Shown here: positions 63,711 to 64,000 of the stretch, in pieces
How the letters are laid out: every line of letters starts with the position of its first letter
How positions within the stretch are numbered: the stretch's first letter is position 1
Origin: Spirosoma rigui
GTDB taxonomy: Bacteria > Bacteroidota > Bacteroidia > Cytophagales > Spirosomataceae
Length of the DNA: 64,000 nucleotides
Assembly (NCBI RefSeq): GCF_002067135.1
Contig: NZ_CP020105.1
Span: 62,001-126,000, forward strand
Reading direction: 5' to 3'
The notes under the pieces: model-generated
What the model was told of the DNA's origin: nothing
What the model saw: the letters and a program-made list of their open reading frames with translations, nothing else
Database searches by the model: none
Position numbers and translations under genes: made by a program

Positions 63711-63830
63711 GTTAAACCCTTGTTAAGTTTATGTTTAGCCTTTGCAAAGCGTCTGCTAAGCCTTGTTATAATGCTGGTTAAGCCTTTGTTTAAGCCCCTA
63801 AAGCCCTACTAAAAGCCCCCGTTAAGCCCC
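63711..63830. repeat. Iteron-like tract of about nine TTAAGCC-type repeats
   Basis: Degenerate copies of (G)TTAAGCCC occur at about 63711, 63722, 63733, 63755, 63777, 63788, 63798, 63809 and 63821, with spacing near 11 or 22 bases in the first six. They lie between the zinc-finger gene and the primase gene, where an origin or replication control site would be expected. Confidence 0.55.
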
Positions 63831-63837
63831 TATAGGC

Positions 63838-64000
63838 CTATGGGGGCCTATTACTAGTCAGGTATTCGTTGAAGTCTTTACTTCCTTGGTAGTAGTGTGA
63901 GCAGTCTTGAACGATCAGCCCTGCTTCTCTGAGCCGCTCAATTCCTTGTCTACCTGCCTTGTCGTTATCCAAGAAAGCGTTCACAGTAGCATATTTCTGT
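63838..64000 (-). CDS. Toprim-domain primase, C-terminal fragment (runs off the window)
   Basis: The frame enters from the right edge and stops at 63838-63840. The 53 visible residues contain VNAFLDNDKAGRQGIERL, the D-x-D-x-A/G block of a Toprim domain, then DFNEYL and a short tail. This matches the C-terminal end of Toprim primases in Bacteroidota mobilisable elements. The rest, including any zinc finger, is outside the window. Confidence 0.75.
   Translation of the reverse strand, partial: QKYATVNAFLDNDKAGRQGIERLREAGLIVQDCSHYYQGSKDFNEYLTSNRPP

Larger units (their letters stand above)
60633..64000. mobile_element. Probable second element in tandem (partial)
   Basis: AT-rich DNA continues past attR with a defence operon, a small zinc-finger gene and the end of a Toprim primase. 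Primase genes belong to mobile elements, and none of these is a host gene. A further copy of the 47-bp core should lie beyond the window. Confidence 0.6.

Noticed and set aside
63711..63830. CRISPR array
   Set aside because: The repeats are 7-9 bases, degenerate and too closely spaced, with no spacer structure and no cas genes.

Overview
The window looks like the chromosome of a Bacteroidota member of the Cytophagales, most like Spirosoma and its relatives. The reasons are the dcw order murD-ftsW-murG-murC-ftsQ, Bacteroidota-restricted families (DUF5606, DUF3078), a queuine transglycosylase without zinc ligands, and promoters of the TTG-N19/20-TAnnTTTG type with few Shine-Dalgarno sites. Host DNA is moderately GC-rich. 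From about 49.6 kb to the end the sequence is clearly AT-rich and foreign.

Layout. (1) 1-18.9 kb is housekeeping. It holds a peptidoglycan and division cluster in two pieces: ftsQ (partial), murC, murG, ftsW and murD at 1-5.3 kb, and mraY and murE at 12.5-15.3 kb. Between the pieces lie mscL, a DUF3078 outer-membrane protein, a mechanosensitive channel with two ECF sigma factors, and tsf, rpsB, rpsI and rplM. Then follow pyk, a DUF5606 gene, engB/yihA and a periplasmic thioredoxin. (2) 19.0-45.6 kb is a minus-strand Wzx/Wzy-type exopolysaccharide cluster. It has a nucleotide-sugar dehydrogenase, a Wza-like export protein, a Wzc-like kinase, a Wzx flippase, a Wzy polymerase, about nine glycosyltransferases, two methyltransferase domains, UDP-GlcNAc 2-epimerase, a two-domain oxidoreductase, a heparinase-like protein, a sugar epimerase/reductase and a WecA/WbpL-type initiating transferase. 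Most neighbours overlap or nearly touch, so it is read largely as one operon. (3) 45.7-49.3 kb holds tgt, a membrane glycosyltransferase, rsmG and a small conserved protein. (4) 49.5-60.7 kb is an 11.1-kb integrative element in the 3' end of tRNA-Asn(GTT), bounded by a perfect 47-bp direct repeat. It carries a single-chain nuclease-methylase-specificity protein, two proteins of unknown function, a DNA-binding protein, a primase-like and a P4-type primase/helicase pair, an excisionase-like protein, an unknown protein and a tyrosine integrase. (5) 60.7-64 kb starts at the second repeat and is probably a second element in tandem. It carries a three-gene Thoeris anti-phage operon (TIR, SIR2-SLOG ThsA, ThsB), then a small zinc-finger gene, an iteron-like repeat tract and the C-terminal end of a Toprim primase that runs off the window.

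The most notable points are the Thoeris operon with two unlike TIR proteins, the tandem elements with matching arm-type repeats near both ends of the first, and the fused restriction-modification protein. Three reading-frame breaks (ftsW, mraY, a glycosyltransferase) all fall in G/C homopolymers. The first two are most likely sequence errors. The third lies in an 8-base tract and could be phase-variable.
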